A stretch of 64,000 bases of DNA from Methylobacterium nodulans ORS 2060 (lineage in GTDB: Bacteria; Pseudomonadota; Alphaproteobacteria; Rhizobiales; Beijerinckiaceae). The notes below the pieces were generated by a model, which saw only the letters and a program-made list of their open reading frames with translations, searched no databases and was not told where the DNA came from. Below are positions 1-11,702 of the stretch, piece by piece (position 1 is the first letter of the stretch; every line of letters begins with the position of its first letter). A program made the position numbers and the translations under genes. The stretch covers positions 7,177,001 through 7,241,000 of the forward strand of contig NC_011894.1 in assembly GCF_000022085.1 (NCBI RefSeq), in the 5' to 3' direction.

Positions 1-943
1 TCGCCGCATCGATGAGCAGGCTGCCGCCGGCACCCTGGCGGGCGGGCGGGCTCAGCGGCACCCTGGCGCCGAGCTGCGTGCGGGCGATGTAGTGCAGGAC
101 GGTCCCGGCCGCCGCGATCTCCGTGCGGCTGAAGGCGCCGAACCCGTCGAGGGTGGCGACGCCGAACTGCTCCTTCAGCGCCCGCTCGGCCGAGGCCGGG
201 TCGGCCTCGCCGCGCCCGAGCGGCGTCACCGCGGCACTCGTGTCGCGCCATAGCCGGGCGAGGTCCGGATCGGCGTGAATCGCCTCGGCCATGACGATCT
301 CGCGCGGCTCCAGCCGGGCGATCTCGGCCGGGAGCCCCTGCCCATCGATCTCGCTCAGGGTGAAGCGCCCGGTCGAGATGTCGACCGCGGCGAGCCCGTA
401 GGTCCAGCCGGACTCCGAGGCGCGGCGGCGCGCCAGGGCGAGGAGGAGGTTGGCGCGGGCCGGATCGAGGAGCCGCTCCTCCGTGATCGTGCCGGGGGTG
501 ACGAGGCGCACCACCTCCCGGCGCACCACCGATTTCGAGCCGCGCTTGCGGGCCTCGGCCGGATCCTCGGTCTGCTCGCAGACGGCGACCCGGTGCCCCA
601 GCGCGATCAGGCGCTGGAGGTAGTCGTCCGCCCGCTCGACCGGCACGCCGCACATCGGGATGTCGGCGCCGCCATGCTTGCCGCGCTTCGTCAGCACGAT
701 GCCGAGCGCCCGCGAGGCGACCTCCGCATCCTCGAAGAACAGCTCGTAGAAATCCCCCATCCGGTAGAACAGCAGCAAGCCCGGATTGGCGGCCTTGATC
801 TCGATGTACTGCGCCATCATGGGCGAGGCGGCGGGCTCGGCCGCGGCGGCGCGCCGTCCGCGTGGCGGAGGCGGAGCGTCGTCCGCCGGCTCGTGAGGCT
901 CGTCGCGCAGCAGGCGCCGGCCGAGGTCGCTGTCCATCGTCAT
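1..943 (-). CDS. mutS: DNA mismatch repair protein MutS, N-terminal part (cut by window edge)
   Basis: This is the N-terminal 314 codons of MutS; the rest lies outside the window. MutS recognises mispaired and looped bases and recruits MutL with ATP. The mismatch-reading motif GDFYELF is visible, with the expected Phe65 and Glu67 that contact the mispair, followed by [17 protein letters not shown] and VCEQTEDP typical of domain I. About 40 residues rich in Pro, Ala and acidic residues precede domain I, a little longer than in E. coli. The start is ATG at 943, or ATG two codons later at 937. It is read away from maeB, with a repeat-filled gap between them. The family is certain. Whether the gene is intact cannot be judged here. 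Confidence 0.95.
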   Translation of the reverse strand, partial: MTMDSDLGRRLLRDEPHEPADDAPPPPRGRRAAAAEPAASPMMAQYIEIKAANPGLLLFYRMGDFYELFFEDAEVASRALGIVLTKRGKHGGADIPMCGVPVERADDYLQRLIALGHRVAVCEQTEDPAEARKRGSKSVVRREVVRLVTPGTITEERLLDPARANLLLALARRRASESGWTYGLAAVDISTGRFTLSEIDGQGLPAEIARLEPREIVMAEAIHADPDLARLWRDTSAAVTPLGRGEADPASAERALKEQFGVATLDGFGAFSRTEIAAAGTVLHYIARTQLGARVPLSPPARQGAGGSLLIDAA

Positions 944-1145
944 CGGGGCTGACACTAGCAGAGGAAGGCGGCCGTTCCAGGCGGCCGCCGCGTTCTCCCC
1001 CGGGGTTCTCCCCCGGGATGATGGGGATGACGGACGGGCTGCGGGAGAGCGCCCGAATGGCGCGGCTCCGTTCCCGTCACCGGCGTCCGATCAGCTTACC
1101 ACCGGCTCGCCGACCCTGACTGAGAACCCAGCCGCAAGGCGCCCC

Positions 1146-1376
1146 CGATGGCAGCCCCACCGGTCTTCATGCTGAGGTGCTCCTGGCGATCGAAGATCGC
1201 ACGGAGCCTCTGGCCGGCATCAGCCGGCACGCACGCCTGACCGCTGGTCCGAGGCTCTGGCGGGATGGGATCATCGGTCCGGGGTGCGTGCCGGCTGATG
1301 CCGGCCAGAGGCTCGCTGACGCTCGCACCTCAGCATGAGGAGTGCGGCGGCTTCCACGCAGGTCAGGTTCTATTTG
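1146..1376. repeat. Intergenic mosaic repeat, copy 1 (mutS/maeB gap)
   Basis: The 571-base gap between mutS and maeB holds no gene. It carries one copy of a repeat bounded by TCATGCTGAGG on the left and CCTCAGCATGAGG plus CGGCTTCCACGCAGG on the right. Inside are two perfect 31-base inverted arms (1204-1234 and 1284-1314) separated by 49 bases. The same arm sequence recurs at 56680-56712. Confidence 0.75.
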
Positions 1377-1514
1377 GGGACGATGCGCCCGGCCGAGGCA
1401 TAGGCGGACCGGACGAGGTCGCCGAGGCAAACACTTTGCTTGAGCCCCGCCTCGGGCGGCCCTATGGGACGTCTCCCATGGTCAGATCAGACTAAAGGCG
1501 AAGAAGGTCCCGGC

Positions 1515-3806
<2,292 letters not shown>

Positions 3807-3942
3807 GCGTCCCGCTACGAGCGCCGCAGAACCTCTCCGGCCTTGCAGGCGGGACAGGACTATCGAAAGTGAGACACCGCGCAGGCAGCAATGGTGCTTC
3901 TGGTCCGTGTTGATCCGTTGGAAAATGGATGCGCACGACACA

Positions 3943-4280
3943 CCCCTCTCCCACTTGGGAGAGGGGTTCCCCGCGCTCGATCATCCCCGAACAGATCAGC
4001 CGGAAGCCGGCTAGATAGAAACTGACCTGCCTGGAAGCCGCCCTGCACCTCAGCATGAAGGCCGGCGGGGCTGCCATCGAGGGGGCCTTGCGGCCGGTTT
4101 CATCTCTCAGGGGCGGCCCGGCCGGTGGCAACTTATACCAACGGCCCAGGCTGCCGAGGCAGCAGGTGCTGCCGCACACGCTCACGCATCGGGCCGTCGA
4201 CCCATCTCGAATTGTCGATGCCAAGCCAAAGGCTTTGTGACGAGGCTTGGCGAAAATCCGAGAACGGAACCAATGGTCAT
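3943..4280. repeat. Intergenic mosaic repeat, copy 2 (after maeB)
   Basis: The 492-base gap between maeB and the convergent transporter gene has no convincing gene. It starts with a hairpin, CCCCTCTCCC (3943-3952) with GGGAGAGGGG (3957-3966), followed by ACAGATCAGCCGGAAGCC, the GACCTGC-TGGAAGCCGCC module, the GGTTTCATC module and the module with GGCCGTCGACCCATCTCGAA. The same modules, in other combinations, occur at the other gaps listed as copies of this repeat. Confidence 0.75.
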
Positions 4281-4298
4281 GTCCAAGGCCCGTCGGTA

Positions 4299-5675
4299 TT
4301 ACCGGCTCGTCGCGAGGCTGTTCGCCGGGCTCGGCAGCCCCACCTCCGTTCGATCCTCCCGCCCCGCGGCCCGCACCCAGGCGAGGCTCAGCGCCGCGAC
4401 CAGCATCGGGGCGGCGAGCGCCGCGCAATAGCCCGACCGGTCCCAGCCCGCCGCCATCAGCAGGCCGGCGAGCGAGGGCCCAGCGACGGCGCCGAGGCGG
4501 CCGACGCTCATGGCGAGGCCGGTGCCGGTGGTCCGCACGCTCGCCGGAAACACCGCTGGCACCACCGCGTACATCGCGTTGATCGACGCGTAGAGGAAGA
4601 ACCCGATCGCCAGCGTGGCAGCGAGAAGGAATGCCGGCGTCGGCGGGACAAGGCCGAGGATCGCGCCCGCGAGACAAAGCCCGACCATCATCGCGGCGGC
4701 GAGCCGGCGCGTCCCGATCCCGCGGGCGCCGAAGCCGAACAGCAGGCAGCCGACCACCCCGCCGGCGTTCATCAGCATCGCCCCCGAGATGCCCCCGCTG
4801 ATGCTGAGGCCGTGCTCGGTCAGCACCTTCGGCGTCCAGCTGAGGAAGAAGTAGGAGGTCATCATCACGCAGAAATATGCGAGGCAGGTCGCCGCGGTCC
4901 GTGCGGCGTAGGGCGGTCGCAGGAGAACGAGCGGGCCCACTCCCGCCAGGATCTCCGTCCGGGAGACGGCGGGCAGCGCGGCGAGGGTCGGGCGCCCCAT
5001 CCGCGTCAGCACCCGGTTGATCTTCGCGAGGGCGCCGGCCGGCCGTCGGGCCATGAGATAGTCGATCGATTCCGGCATGAAGGCCAGCACCGCTGGGACC
5101 AGGACCAGGGCGACGAGGCCGCCGAACACGTAGACCGACCGCCAGCCATAGGCCTCGATCAGGACGACCGAGAAGGCGCCCCCGAGCGTCGCCCCGATCG
5201 GATATCCAAGTGACATCAAAGAGATAGCCAGATTGCGCCAGCGGTCCGAGGCGTATTCCGCCACCACGATGTTCACGTTGGCGAGCCCGCCGCCGATGCC
5301 GAGGCCGGTGAACAGCCGCACCAGCGCGAGTTCGCCCAGGCTCCGGCTGAAAGCCGCCGCGAGCATGCCGGTGCACAGGATCCCGAGGCACAGGAGCAGG
5401 GTGGTGCGCCGCCCGAGCCGGTCGCCGAGGGGACCGATCAGCAGGGCGCCGAGCCCCATCCCGGCGAGCCCGGCGCTGAACAGCAGCCCGAGATCGGTGG
5501 GCGAGAGGGCGAAGTCGCGGGCGATGGCCGCCGCCGTGAAGGCCACCACCAGCACGTCGAAGCCGTCGAGGGCGCAGATCAGGATGCAGATCGCGACGAC
5601 GACGACCTGGAAGGCGGTCATGTCGCCTTCCCGGATCGCCGCCCGGGGATCGGCGTCGGGGCTCGTATCGGGCAT
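4299..5675 (-). CDS. MFS transporter, aromatic acid:H+ symporter (AAHS) type
   Basis: This 458-residue inner-membrane protein has about 12 hydrophobic segments. The first helix ends in the motif DGFD (37-40), which is typical of the AAHS family (PcaK, BenK and VanK relatives), and the loop after helix 2 has GDRLGRR (84-90), the classic MFS signature. AAHS proteins take up aromatic acids with protons. The gene is the last of three minus-strand genes, directly after the oxygenase reductase, so it probably imports the substrate of that oxygenase. The exact substrate (vanillate, another methoxybenzoate or a related acid) cannot be read from sequence. The gap to the reductase gene is about 64 bases. 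Confidence 0.88.
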   Translation of the reverse strand: MPDTSPDADPRAAIREGDMTAFQVVVVAICILICALDGFDVLVVAFTAAAIARDFALSPTDLGLLFSAGLAGMGLGALLIGPLGDRLGRRTTLLLCLGILCTGMLAAAFSRSLGELALVRLFTGLGIGGGLANVNIVVAEYASDRWRNLAISLMSLGYPIGATLGGAFSVVLIEAYGWRSVYVFGGLVALVLVPAVLAFMPESIDYLMARRPAGALAKINRVLTRMGRPTLAALPAVSRTEILAGVGPLVLLRPPYAARTAATCLAYFCVMMTSYFFLSWTPKVLTEHGLSISGGISGAMLMNAGGVVGCLLFGFGARGIGTRRLAAAMMVGLCLAGAILGLVPPTPAFLLAATLAIGFFLYASINAMYAVVPAVFPASVRTTGTGLAMSVGRLGAVAGPSLAGLLMAAGWDRSGYCAALAAPMLVAALSLAWVRAAGREDRTEVGLPSPANSLATSR

Positions 5676-5739
5676 TGTTTCCTCCTGTTTCGTGTCTTTT
5701 GGTCCGGCTCCGGCGATCTCGTGCCGCCGCGGGTCGCCG

Positions 5740-6714
5740 TCAGGCGGTCCGGTCCGCGGTATCGATGGTGAGGCAGCCGCCGGCCGTCCGCGACACGCAG
5801 GTGCACAGATGCGTGTTCGCCGCCTTCTGGGCGTCGCTGAAGAAGACGTCGCGGTGGTCGACGGGACCCTCGGCGGCGAGGATCCGCACGGTGCACAGGC
5901 CGCACTCGCCGCGCCGGCAGTCGAAGATCATCCCGACGCCGGCGGCTTCGAGGGCCTCCAGCATCGTCTGGTTGCGGGCGACCATGATCTCCCGGCCGAG
6001 CCGGGGGATCCGGACCGTGAACGGCTCCGTCGCGTAGCGGCCGCTGTTGCCGAAGGTCTCGAAGCGCAGCCCCTCCACCGGCCGGCCGCTCTCCTGCCAC
6101 GCGCGCTTGGACGCCTCGAGAAGACCGATCGGCCCGCAGACATAGAGTTCGCCGCCCGGCCTGAGGCGCGCGAGCGCCGCCGCCAGGTCGATCCGGCCGC
6201 CCTCCTCGTCGACGAAGAGTTCGAGCCGGTCGCCGAGCCGCTCGCGCAGTTCCTCCGCGAAGGCGAGATCCTGGCGTTGCCGCACGGCATAGAGCAGGCG
6301 GAACGGGGCGCCCGCCTCGGCGAGGGCGAGCGCCATGCCGATGATCGGCGTGATCCCGATGCCGCCGGCGACGAGCAGGTAGTCCGGCCGGCCGTGCGCG
6401 AGGGGAAAGTGGTTGCGCGGCCCGGCGATCGTCAGCCGGGCGCCGGGCGCGAGACCGTGCATGGAGACCGAGCCGCCGCGGCTGTCGGGCAGCCGCTTCA
6501 CGGCGATGCGGTAGAGGCCCTCCGGGCAGGGGCCGATGACGGAGTAGGACCGCGCGTCGGGCCGGCCGCCGATCGTCACCGCGACGCTGATGTGGCTGCC
6601 GGGAGCCGGCGGGATGAAGCCGCCGGCAGGTTCGATCTCGAACAGGCGGATGTCGGGCGTCAGGTCCCGGATGCCTCGCAGCCGGGCCGGCCGCCACTCG
6701 GTGATGCTGTGCAT
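5740..6714 (-). CDS. VanB-like oxygenase reductase (flavin plus 2Fe-2S)
   Basis: This is the electron-transfer partner of the neighbouring Rieske oxygenase; it passes electrons from NAD(P)H through flavin and a plant-type 2Fe-2S cluster. The order is VanB-like: flavin-binding barrel first (ARSYSVIGP), nucleotide-binding domain (VAGGIGITPIIGMA) and a C-terminal ferredoxin domain with the cysteine pattern CRRGECGLC and a fourth Cys in HLCTC. I placed the start at ATG 6714, 7 bases beyond the oxygenase stop, with GGAG about 9 bases upstream. A longer frame from 6738 would overlap the oxygenase and begins at a TTG. The product is 324 residues, near the usual size for VanB. It is co-transcribed with the oxygenase. 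Confidence 0.9.
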   Translation of the reverse strand: MHSITEWRPARLRGIRDLTPDIRLFEIEPAGGFIPPAPGSHISVAVTIGGRPDARSYSVIGPCPEGLYRIAVKRLPDSRGGSVSMHGLAPGARLTIAGPRNHFPLAHGRPDYLLVAGGIGITPIIGMALALAEAGAPFRLLYAVRQRQDLAFAEELRERLGDRLELFVDEEGGRIDLAAALARLRPGGELYVCGPIGLLEASKRAWQESGRPVEGLRFETFGNSGRYATEPFTVRIPRLGREIMVARNQTMLEALEAAGVGMIFDCRRGECGLCTVRILAAEGPVDHRDVFFSDAQKAANTHLCTCVSRTAGGCLTIDTADRTA

Positions 6715-6721
6715 GGCCGGG

Positions 6722-7807
6722 TCACTCCGCCGCCGCAAGGTCGGACGAGGTGCCCGCTTGCGTCCTGCCCTCGGCTGCGCACATCCCGTCGATCAGGCGG
6801 TGGGCCCACAGGGCGCCGGCATCGATGTTCAGGTTGTAGAACGGCTGGCGCGGATTCTTGCTGATCGCCCGTTGCTGCGCCTCCAGCACGTCGTGGTCCT
6901 GGTCGTAGACGCCGCGGCCCTGATTGACGTGGGCGAGGTTGAGCGATCGCGTCAGCTCGGCGTCGTCGGTGCGGAAGTTACGCACGAAGTTCCAGAAGTA
7001 ATGGCAGCTTGTCCCGGTCTCCGGCGTGATCGCGGCGAGGAAGAAGCCGTTCACCCCCTGCGAGCGGTCGCCCTGCCGGGCGCCGGTTCCGGTCAGCGCC
7101 ACGCCGACATCGCCCGCGACCACGCAGGGCGCCTCGAAATGGATGATCTGCCAGCGGTCGACATGGCCGGGCCGGCCGAGGAGGCGCGCCCAGAACGGCG
7201 GCGGCTCGATGTTCTCCATCCAGCGCTCGACGGTGACCTTGCGGTCGGTGTGGGTCACCTCGAACGGATTGCGGGTGATCGCCTCGTCCCCGATGCTGCC
7301 CGCATGGACGTAGGTCTCGTGGGTGAGGTCCATCAGGTTGTCGATCACCAGCCGGTAATCGCATTGCAGGCTGTAGAAGGTGCCGCCCTCGCCGACCCAG
7401 GGCGCGTCGCTGTTCCAGTGGAAATCCGGCACAGTGTCCGGGTCCGCGAGCGCCGGATCGCCCATCCAGACCCAGATGAGGCGGTAGCGCTCCACCACGG
7501 GGAAGGCCCGCACGCAGGCGGAGGGGTTGATCGTCTCCTGCGCCGGCATGAAGGTGCAGCGGCCGGCCGGGTTGAAGATGAGCCCATGATAGCCGCAGAC
7601 CACCTCGTCGCCGTGGAGGTGGCCGAGGGAGAGCGGCAGCAGCCGGTGCCAGCACGCATCCTCCAGGGCGGCGACTTGTCCGTCCGTCCGGCGGTAGAGC
7701 ACGATGCCGGTGTCGCAGATCGTCCGCGCGGTCAGCTCGCGCTTGATCTCATGGTCCCAGGCCACGGCGTACCAAGCGTTCAGCGGATAGGGTTTCGCTC
7801 CGGCCAT
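6722..7807 (-). CDS. VanA-like Rieske non-heme iron oxygenase, alpha subunit
   Basis: The 361-residue product is the catalytic subunit of a two-component aromatic oxygenase, most like vanillate O-demethylase VanA, which removes a methyl group as formaldehyde. The Rieske 2Fe-2S ligands are Cys52, His54 (CWH), Cys71 and His74 (CGYHG). The mononuclear iron site is in DNLMDLTHETYVH, with His163 and His168. The segment between the Rieske ligands reads CWHRLLPLSLG where classic VanA has CPHRGAPLSLG, so a related methoxy- or methyl-aromatic substrate is possible. It is the first gene of the oxygenase-reductase-transporter unit and diverges from an AraC regulator. In a methylotroph the released formaldehyde could itself enter C1 metabolism. 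Confidence 0.88.
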   Translation of the reverse strand: MAGAKPYPLNAWYAVAWDHEIKRELTARTICDTGIVLYRRTDGQVAALEDACWHRLLPLSLGHLHGDEVVCGYHGLIFNPAGRCTFMPAQETINPSACVRAFPVVERYRLIWVWMGDPALADPDTVPDFHWNSDAPWVGEGGTFYSLQCDYRLVIDNLMDLTHETYVHAGSIGDEAITRNPFEVTHTDRKVTVERWMENIEPPPFWARLLGRPGHVDRWQIIHFEAPCVVAGDVGVALTGTGARQGDRSQGVNGFFLAAITPETGTSCHYFWNFVRNFRTDDAELTRSLNLAHVNQGRGVYDQDHDVLEAQQRAISKNPRQPFYNLNIDAGALWAHRLIDGMCAAEGRTQAGTSSDLAAAE

Positions 7808-7979
7808 CGGTTTCCTCCTGATCGTGTTTCATTGGTGCGCGCGGCCGCGCCCTGACGCAGCGGCGGCGGGGTTTCGACACGGACAATCTGTGCAAGAAAG
7901 CGTCTCGGCCGCTGTGCAGGGCCGTACGGTTTCCTCCCGGTGCTCTTCACGGCCGTCTTCAGGCGGCTCGATCGAACTG

Positions 7980-7994
7980 GTTTAATTCTTAAAC
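7980..7994. promoter_or_regulatory. Inverted repeat in the oxygenase/regulator divergent gap
   Basis: GTTTAA, TTC, TTAAAC is a perfect 6-base inverted repeat and the most AT-rich spot between the two divergent genes. It is a plausible operator or promoter element for the oxygenase unit and the AraC regulator. That role is inferred only from position and symmetry. Confidence 0.35.
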
Positions 7995-8080
7995 TGGGAG
8001 AAATCCCGGTGCCATGGACGGGGACCGGAAACACTTGGACGGATCTGGCACGGCTCCCGCCGGTCCCAGGTCCGGGGGAG

Positions 8081-9001
8081 ATGGCGATGCGCGCAGCCGA
8101 ACCGCGGACGATCCCGGTCTTCGGCCTCTACGGTGAGGTCGCCGAGACCACGATCCCGGGCTTCGTCCACGCGGAGCGGATCGGGTCGAGCGCCTCCCTG
8201 CACGGGTGGGAGATCGGCGTTCACCGACATGTCAACCTGTCCCAGGCCCTCGTGGTGACCGAGGGCGGCGGCATCTCGCGGATCGACGGACGGCAGGACG
8301 TCATCGTCGCTCCCTGGCTGATCTGGGTGCCGGCGAGCGTGGTGCATGCCTTCTCGTTCCGGCCGGGGACGGACGGCATCGTCCTGTCCGTTGCCGACGA
8401 CTTCCTGGGGTCGGTCATCGAGCACGACCACGAGGCGGCGCGGCTGCGCGAAGCCGCGGACGCGATGTTCAGCGGCCGGCTCGGCGCGCCGGACGAGATC
8501 GACCTCGACCTCAGGCTCATCCTGGACGCCCTCGCGCACGAGGTGTTCGGCCATCTGCCTGGGTCCATCAGCGTCGTCGCGGCGCTCGCCAAGCTCGTCC
8601 TGGTGGGGGTTCTGCGCACGCGGGCGGCCCGGGCCATCGTCGAACCCGCGGCCGTGGCGCGGGCCGACCTCCACCGCCGGTTCCGCCGGCTGGTCGAGGC
8701 GCATCTGCGCGAGAACTGGCCTGTGGCGCGCTTCGCGGCCGAGCTCGGCGTCAGCACCGACCGCCTGCACGCCGCCTGCACCGAGGCCGTCGGCCGGGCG
8801 CCCCAGGTGATCATCCACGACCGCCTGATGCTCGAGGCCAAGCGCAGCCTGATCTACACCACCCTGTCGGTTGCGAAGATCGCCTTCGATCTGGGATTCA
8901 ACGATCCTGCGTATTTCTCGCGCTTCTTCTCTAGCCGCGCGGGAATGAGTCCGGCCGCCTACCGGAAGCGCGGGCATGCGGAGCCTGCGCCGCAGGCCTG
9001 A
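8081..9001 (+). CDS. AraC-family regulator, PobR/PobC-like
   Basis: This 306-residue regulator has an N-terminal cupin-like effector domain (roughly 20-150; HGWEIGVHRHVNLSQAL then VPASVVHAFSF) and a C-terminal AraC/XylS DNA-binding domain with two helix-turn-helix units (VARFAAELGVSTDRLH and SVAKIAFDLGFNDPAYFSRFF) ending GMSPAAYRKR. The N-terminal domain resembles regulators of hydroxybenzoate catabolism. It is divergent from the VanAB-like unit, so it probably activates that unit when the aromatic substrate is present. I chose ATG 8081 because it begins the conserved region; the frame is open upstream to 7940. Effector identity is unknown. Confidence 0.82.
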   Translation: MAMRAAEPRTIPVFGLYGEVAETTIPGFVHAERIGSSASLHGWEIGVHRHVNLSQALVVTEGGGISRIDGRQDVIVAPWLIWVPASVVHAFSFRPGTDGIVLSVADDFLGSVIEHDHEAARLREAADAMFSGRLGAPDEIDLDLRLILDALAHEVFGHLPGSISVVAALAKLVLVGVLRTRAARAIVEPAAVARADLHRRFRRLVEAHLRENWPVARFAAELGVSTDRLHAACTEAVGRAPQVIIHDRLMLEAKRSLIYTTLSVAKIAFDLGFNDPAYFSRFFSSRAGMSPAAYRKRGHAEPAPQA

Positions 9002-9227
9002 ACGGCAACCCGCGCGAGGCACGGGCCGCCGGACGGCGGAGACGATCTCCGCCGGGATGCGGCGTCAGCAGGCCGGGCCGTTGGTATCATGCGGTGACGG
9101 CGCATCTGGCGGTGGGACATCCGCGCCTGCCCGATCAGCGCGCCGGATGGGGCGGCGGCGCCGGCAACCCGCGGCCGAGCCCGGCGCGGGCTTGCATCGC
9201 GGGCCGGGCCCGGCCATGCGGGCCTGC

Positions 9228-11699
9228 ATGTCCGCCGCCCCTGCCCTGCCGATCGACGCCGTCCTGGGCGATCTCCAGGCCGCCCTCGCCACCCGCCCGA
9301 ACGCCGTGCTGGTCGCCCCGCCCGGCGCCGGCAAGACCACCCGCGTGCCCCTCGCCCTCCTCGACGCGCCCTGGCGCGGGGACCGGCGCATCATCGTGCT
9401 GGAGCCGCGGCGGCTGGCCGCGCGCGCGGCAGCCGAGCGCATGGCCGAGACGCTCTCCGAGCGGGTCGGCGAGACCGTCGGCCTCAGGGTCCGGCTCGGC
9501 TCGAAGCTCTCGGCCCGCACGCGGATCGAGATCATCACCGAGGGCGTCTTCGCCCGCATGATCCTCGACGATCCGGAATTGTCGGACGTCGCCGCGGTGC
9601 TGTTCGACGAGTTCCACGAGCGCTCCCTCGACGCCGATCTCGGGCTCGCGCTCGCGCTCGACGCGCAAGCGGGGCTGCGGGAGGATCTGCGGCTTCTCGC
9701 GATGTCGGCGACCCTCGACGGGGCGCGGGTGGCGCGGCTGATGGGGGATGCGCCGGTCATCGCCTCGGAGGGCCGCGCCTATCCGGTCGAGACCCGCTAT
9801 CTCGACCGCGACCCCAGCCGGCGCATTGAGGAGGCGATGGCCGAGGCGATCGAGCGGGCGTTGCGCGCCGAGCCCGGCTCGGTGCTGGCCTTCCTGCCGG
9901 GCCAGGGCGAGATCCGCCGCGTCGCGACCCTGCTGGAAGAGCGCCTCGGCGCCTATCCGGACGTCGATCTCGCGCCCCTCTACGGCGCCCTCGACCGGGC
10001 GGAGCAGGACCGGGCCGTGCGCCCGAGCAAGCCTGGCCGCCGCAAGGTGGTGCTCGCCACCTCCATCGCCGAGACCTCGCTCACCATCGAGGGCGTCCGG
10101 GTGGTGGTGGATTCGGGGCTCGCCCGGGTGCCGGTCTACGAGCCGGATCTCGGCCTCACCCGCCTCGTCACGGTCCGGGCCTCGCGTGCCTCCGTCGACC
10201 AGCGGCGGGGCCGCGCCGGGCGCACGCAGCCCGGGATCTGCTACCGGCTCTGGGCCGAGGCGGCGACGGGGGCGCTCGAACCCTTCGCCAAGCCCGAGAT
10301 CCTCTCGGCCGACCTCGCGGGCCTGGTGCTCGACGGCGCGGCCTGGGGCGTGACCGATCCCGCCACCCTGCCCTTCCTCGATCCGCCCCCCGCCCCGGCG
10401 CTCGCCGAGGCGAAGGCGCTCCTGTCCGGCCTCGGCGCCCTCGATGCGGACGGCCGCCTGACGCCGGAGGGGCGGCGCCTGCGGGCGCTCCCCCTGCCGC
10501 CGCGCCTCGCCCGCATGGTGGTGGCGGCGGGAGCAAGCGGCCGGGCGGCCTGCCGCGACGCGGCCGATCTCGCGGCGGTGCTGGTCGAGCGCGGGCTCGG
10601 GGGCGAGGCGGTCGATCTCACCGAGCGGGTCGAGCGCTTCCGCCGCGACCGCTCCGGCCGCGCGGAGGACATGCGCCGCCTCGCCGCCGGCTGGGCGCGC
10701 GCCGCCGAGCCCGCGGCGGGCGAGGATGAGACCCCGGCCCCCGGCGCGCTCCTGGCGCTGGCCTATCCGGACCGGATCGCCCGCGCACGGGGGCGGCCGG
10801 GCGAGTTCGTGCTGGCCAATGGCCGCGGGGCCGCCCTGGAGCCCGGCCTCGCGCTCGCCCGCGAGCCCTTCCTCGCCGTGGCGGAGATCGTCGGCAAGGC
10901 GTCGGCGTCCCGCATCCTCGCGGCGGCGCCGATCACGCTCGAGGCCATCGAGGCGCTGTTTCCCGACCGGATCGAGGCCCGCACCAGCGTCGCCTTCGAT
11001 GCGGGCGCCCGCGCCCTGAGAGCGAGGGCCCAGCGCCGGCTCGGCGCGCTGACGCTCGGCGAGCGCGTGCTGCCGGTCCCGGCCGACGAGGACAGCGCGC
11101 GGCTTTTGGCCCGCGGGATCGCCGATCTCGGGCTTGCCGCCCTGCCCTGGTCGAAGGCGGCGGCGCAGTGGCGCGAGCGGGTGCGTTTCCTGCGCCGGGC
11201 CGAGGGGGAGCCCTGGCCCGACCTGTCGGACGAGGCCCTCGGCGCCACGATCGAGGAGTGGCTCGCCCCCCATCTCGTCGGCCTCACCCGCCTCGACGAG
11301 ATCGGCCCGGACCGCCTCAGCGAGGCGCTCCAGGCGCTGCTGCCCTGGAACCTCCGCGCGCGCCTGGAAGCGGAGGCCCCGACCCATATCGAGGTGCCGA
11401 CCGGCTCGCGCATCCCGGTCGATTACGGGTCCGAGGAGCCGGTGCTGGCGGTGCGGGTGCAGGAACTCTTCGGGCTCCCGATCCACCCGAGCATCGGCGG
11501 CGGGCGGGTGCCCCTCGTGCTGCACCTGCTCTCGCCGGCCCAGCGCCCGATCCAGATCACCCGCGACCTGCCGGGCTTCTGGCGCGGCTCCTGGGCGGCG
11601 GTGCGCGCCGACATGCGCGGCCAGTACCCGAAGCACCCCTGGCCGGAGGACCCGCTCACCGCCCCGCCGACCCGGCGGGCGAAGCCGCGGGGGACGTGA
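9228..11699 (+). CDS. hrpB: ATP-dependent helicase HrpB
   Basis: This is a DEAH/RHA-type superfamily 2 helicase of 823 residues, the normal HrpB length. Walker A is PPGAGKTT (31-38), motif II is DEFH (127-130), motif III is SATL, and motif VI is DQRRGRAGRTQPG. A helicase-associated domain and the HrpB-specific C-terminus (PVDYGSEEPVLAVRVQELFG) follow. Its precise cellular role is not well defined in bacteria. The start is ATG 9228 (MSAAPALPID) or ATG 9216; the frame is open further upstream into the region after the AraC gene, but that part looks non-coding. It converges on cmk with 3 bases between stop codons. Confidence 0.92.
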   Translation: MSAAPALPIDAVLGDLQAALATRPNAVLVAPPGAGKTTRVPLALLDAPWRGDRRIIVLEPRRLAARAAAERMAETLSERVGETVGLRVRLGSKLSARTRIEIITEGVFARMILDDPELSDVAAVLFDEFHERSLDADLGLALALDAQAGLREDLRLLAMSATLDGARVARLMGDAPVIASEGRAYPVETRYLDRDPSRRIEEAMAEAIERALRAEPGSVLAFLPGQGEIRRVATLLEERLGAYPDVDLAPLYGALDRAEQDRAVRPSKPGRRKVVLATSIAETSLTIEGVRVVVDSGLARVPVYEPDLGLTRLVTVRASRASVDQRRGRAGRTQPGICYRLWAEAATGALEPFAKPEILSADLAGLVLDGAAWGVTDPATLPFLDPPPAPALAEAKALLSGLGALDADGRLTPEGRRLRALPLPPRLARMVVAAGASGRAACRDAADLAAVLVERGLGGEAVDLTERVERFRRDRSGRAEDMRRLAAGWARAAEPAAGEDETPAPGALLALAYPDRIARARGRPGEFVLANGRGAALEPGLALAREPFLAVAEIVGKASASRILAAAPITLEAIEALFPDRIEARTSVAFDAGARALRARAQRRLGALTLGERVLPVPADEDSARLLARGIADLGLAALPWSKAAAQWRERVRFLRRAEGEPWPDLSDEALGATIEEWLAPHLVGLTRLDEIGPDRLSEALQALLPWNLRARLEAEAPTHIEVPTGSRIPVDYGSEEPVLAVRVQELFGLPIHPSIGGGRVPLVLHLLSPAQRPIQITRDLPGFWRGSWAAVRADMRGQYPKHPWPEDPLTAPPTRRAKPRGT

Positions 11700-11702
11700 C
11701 GA

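Noticed and set aside
275..952. Plus-strand frame over the start of the window
   Set aside because: It is the reverse of mutS, whose mismatch-binding motif is unmistakable on the minus strand.
1146..1376. Possible CRISPR array from repeated elements
   Set aside because: The repeats are inverted, of unequal spacing and scattered over the window. No regular direct repeat-spacer pattern or cas gene is present.
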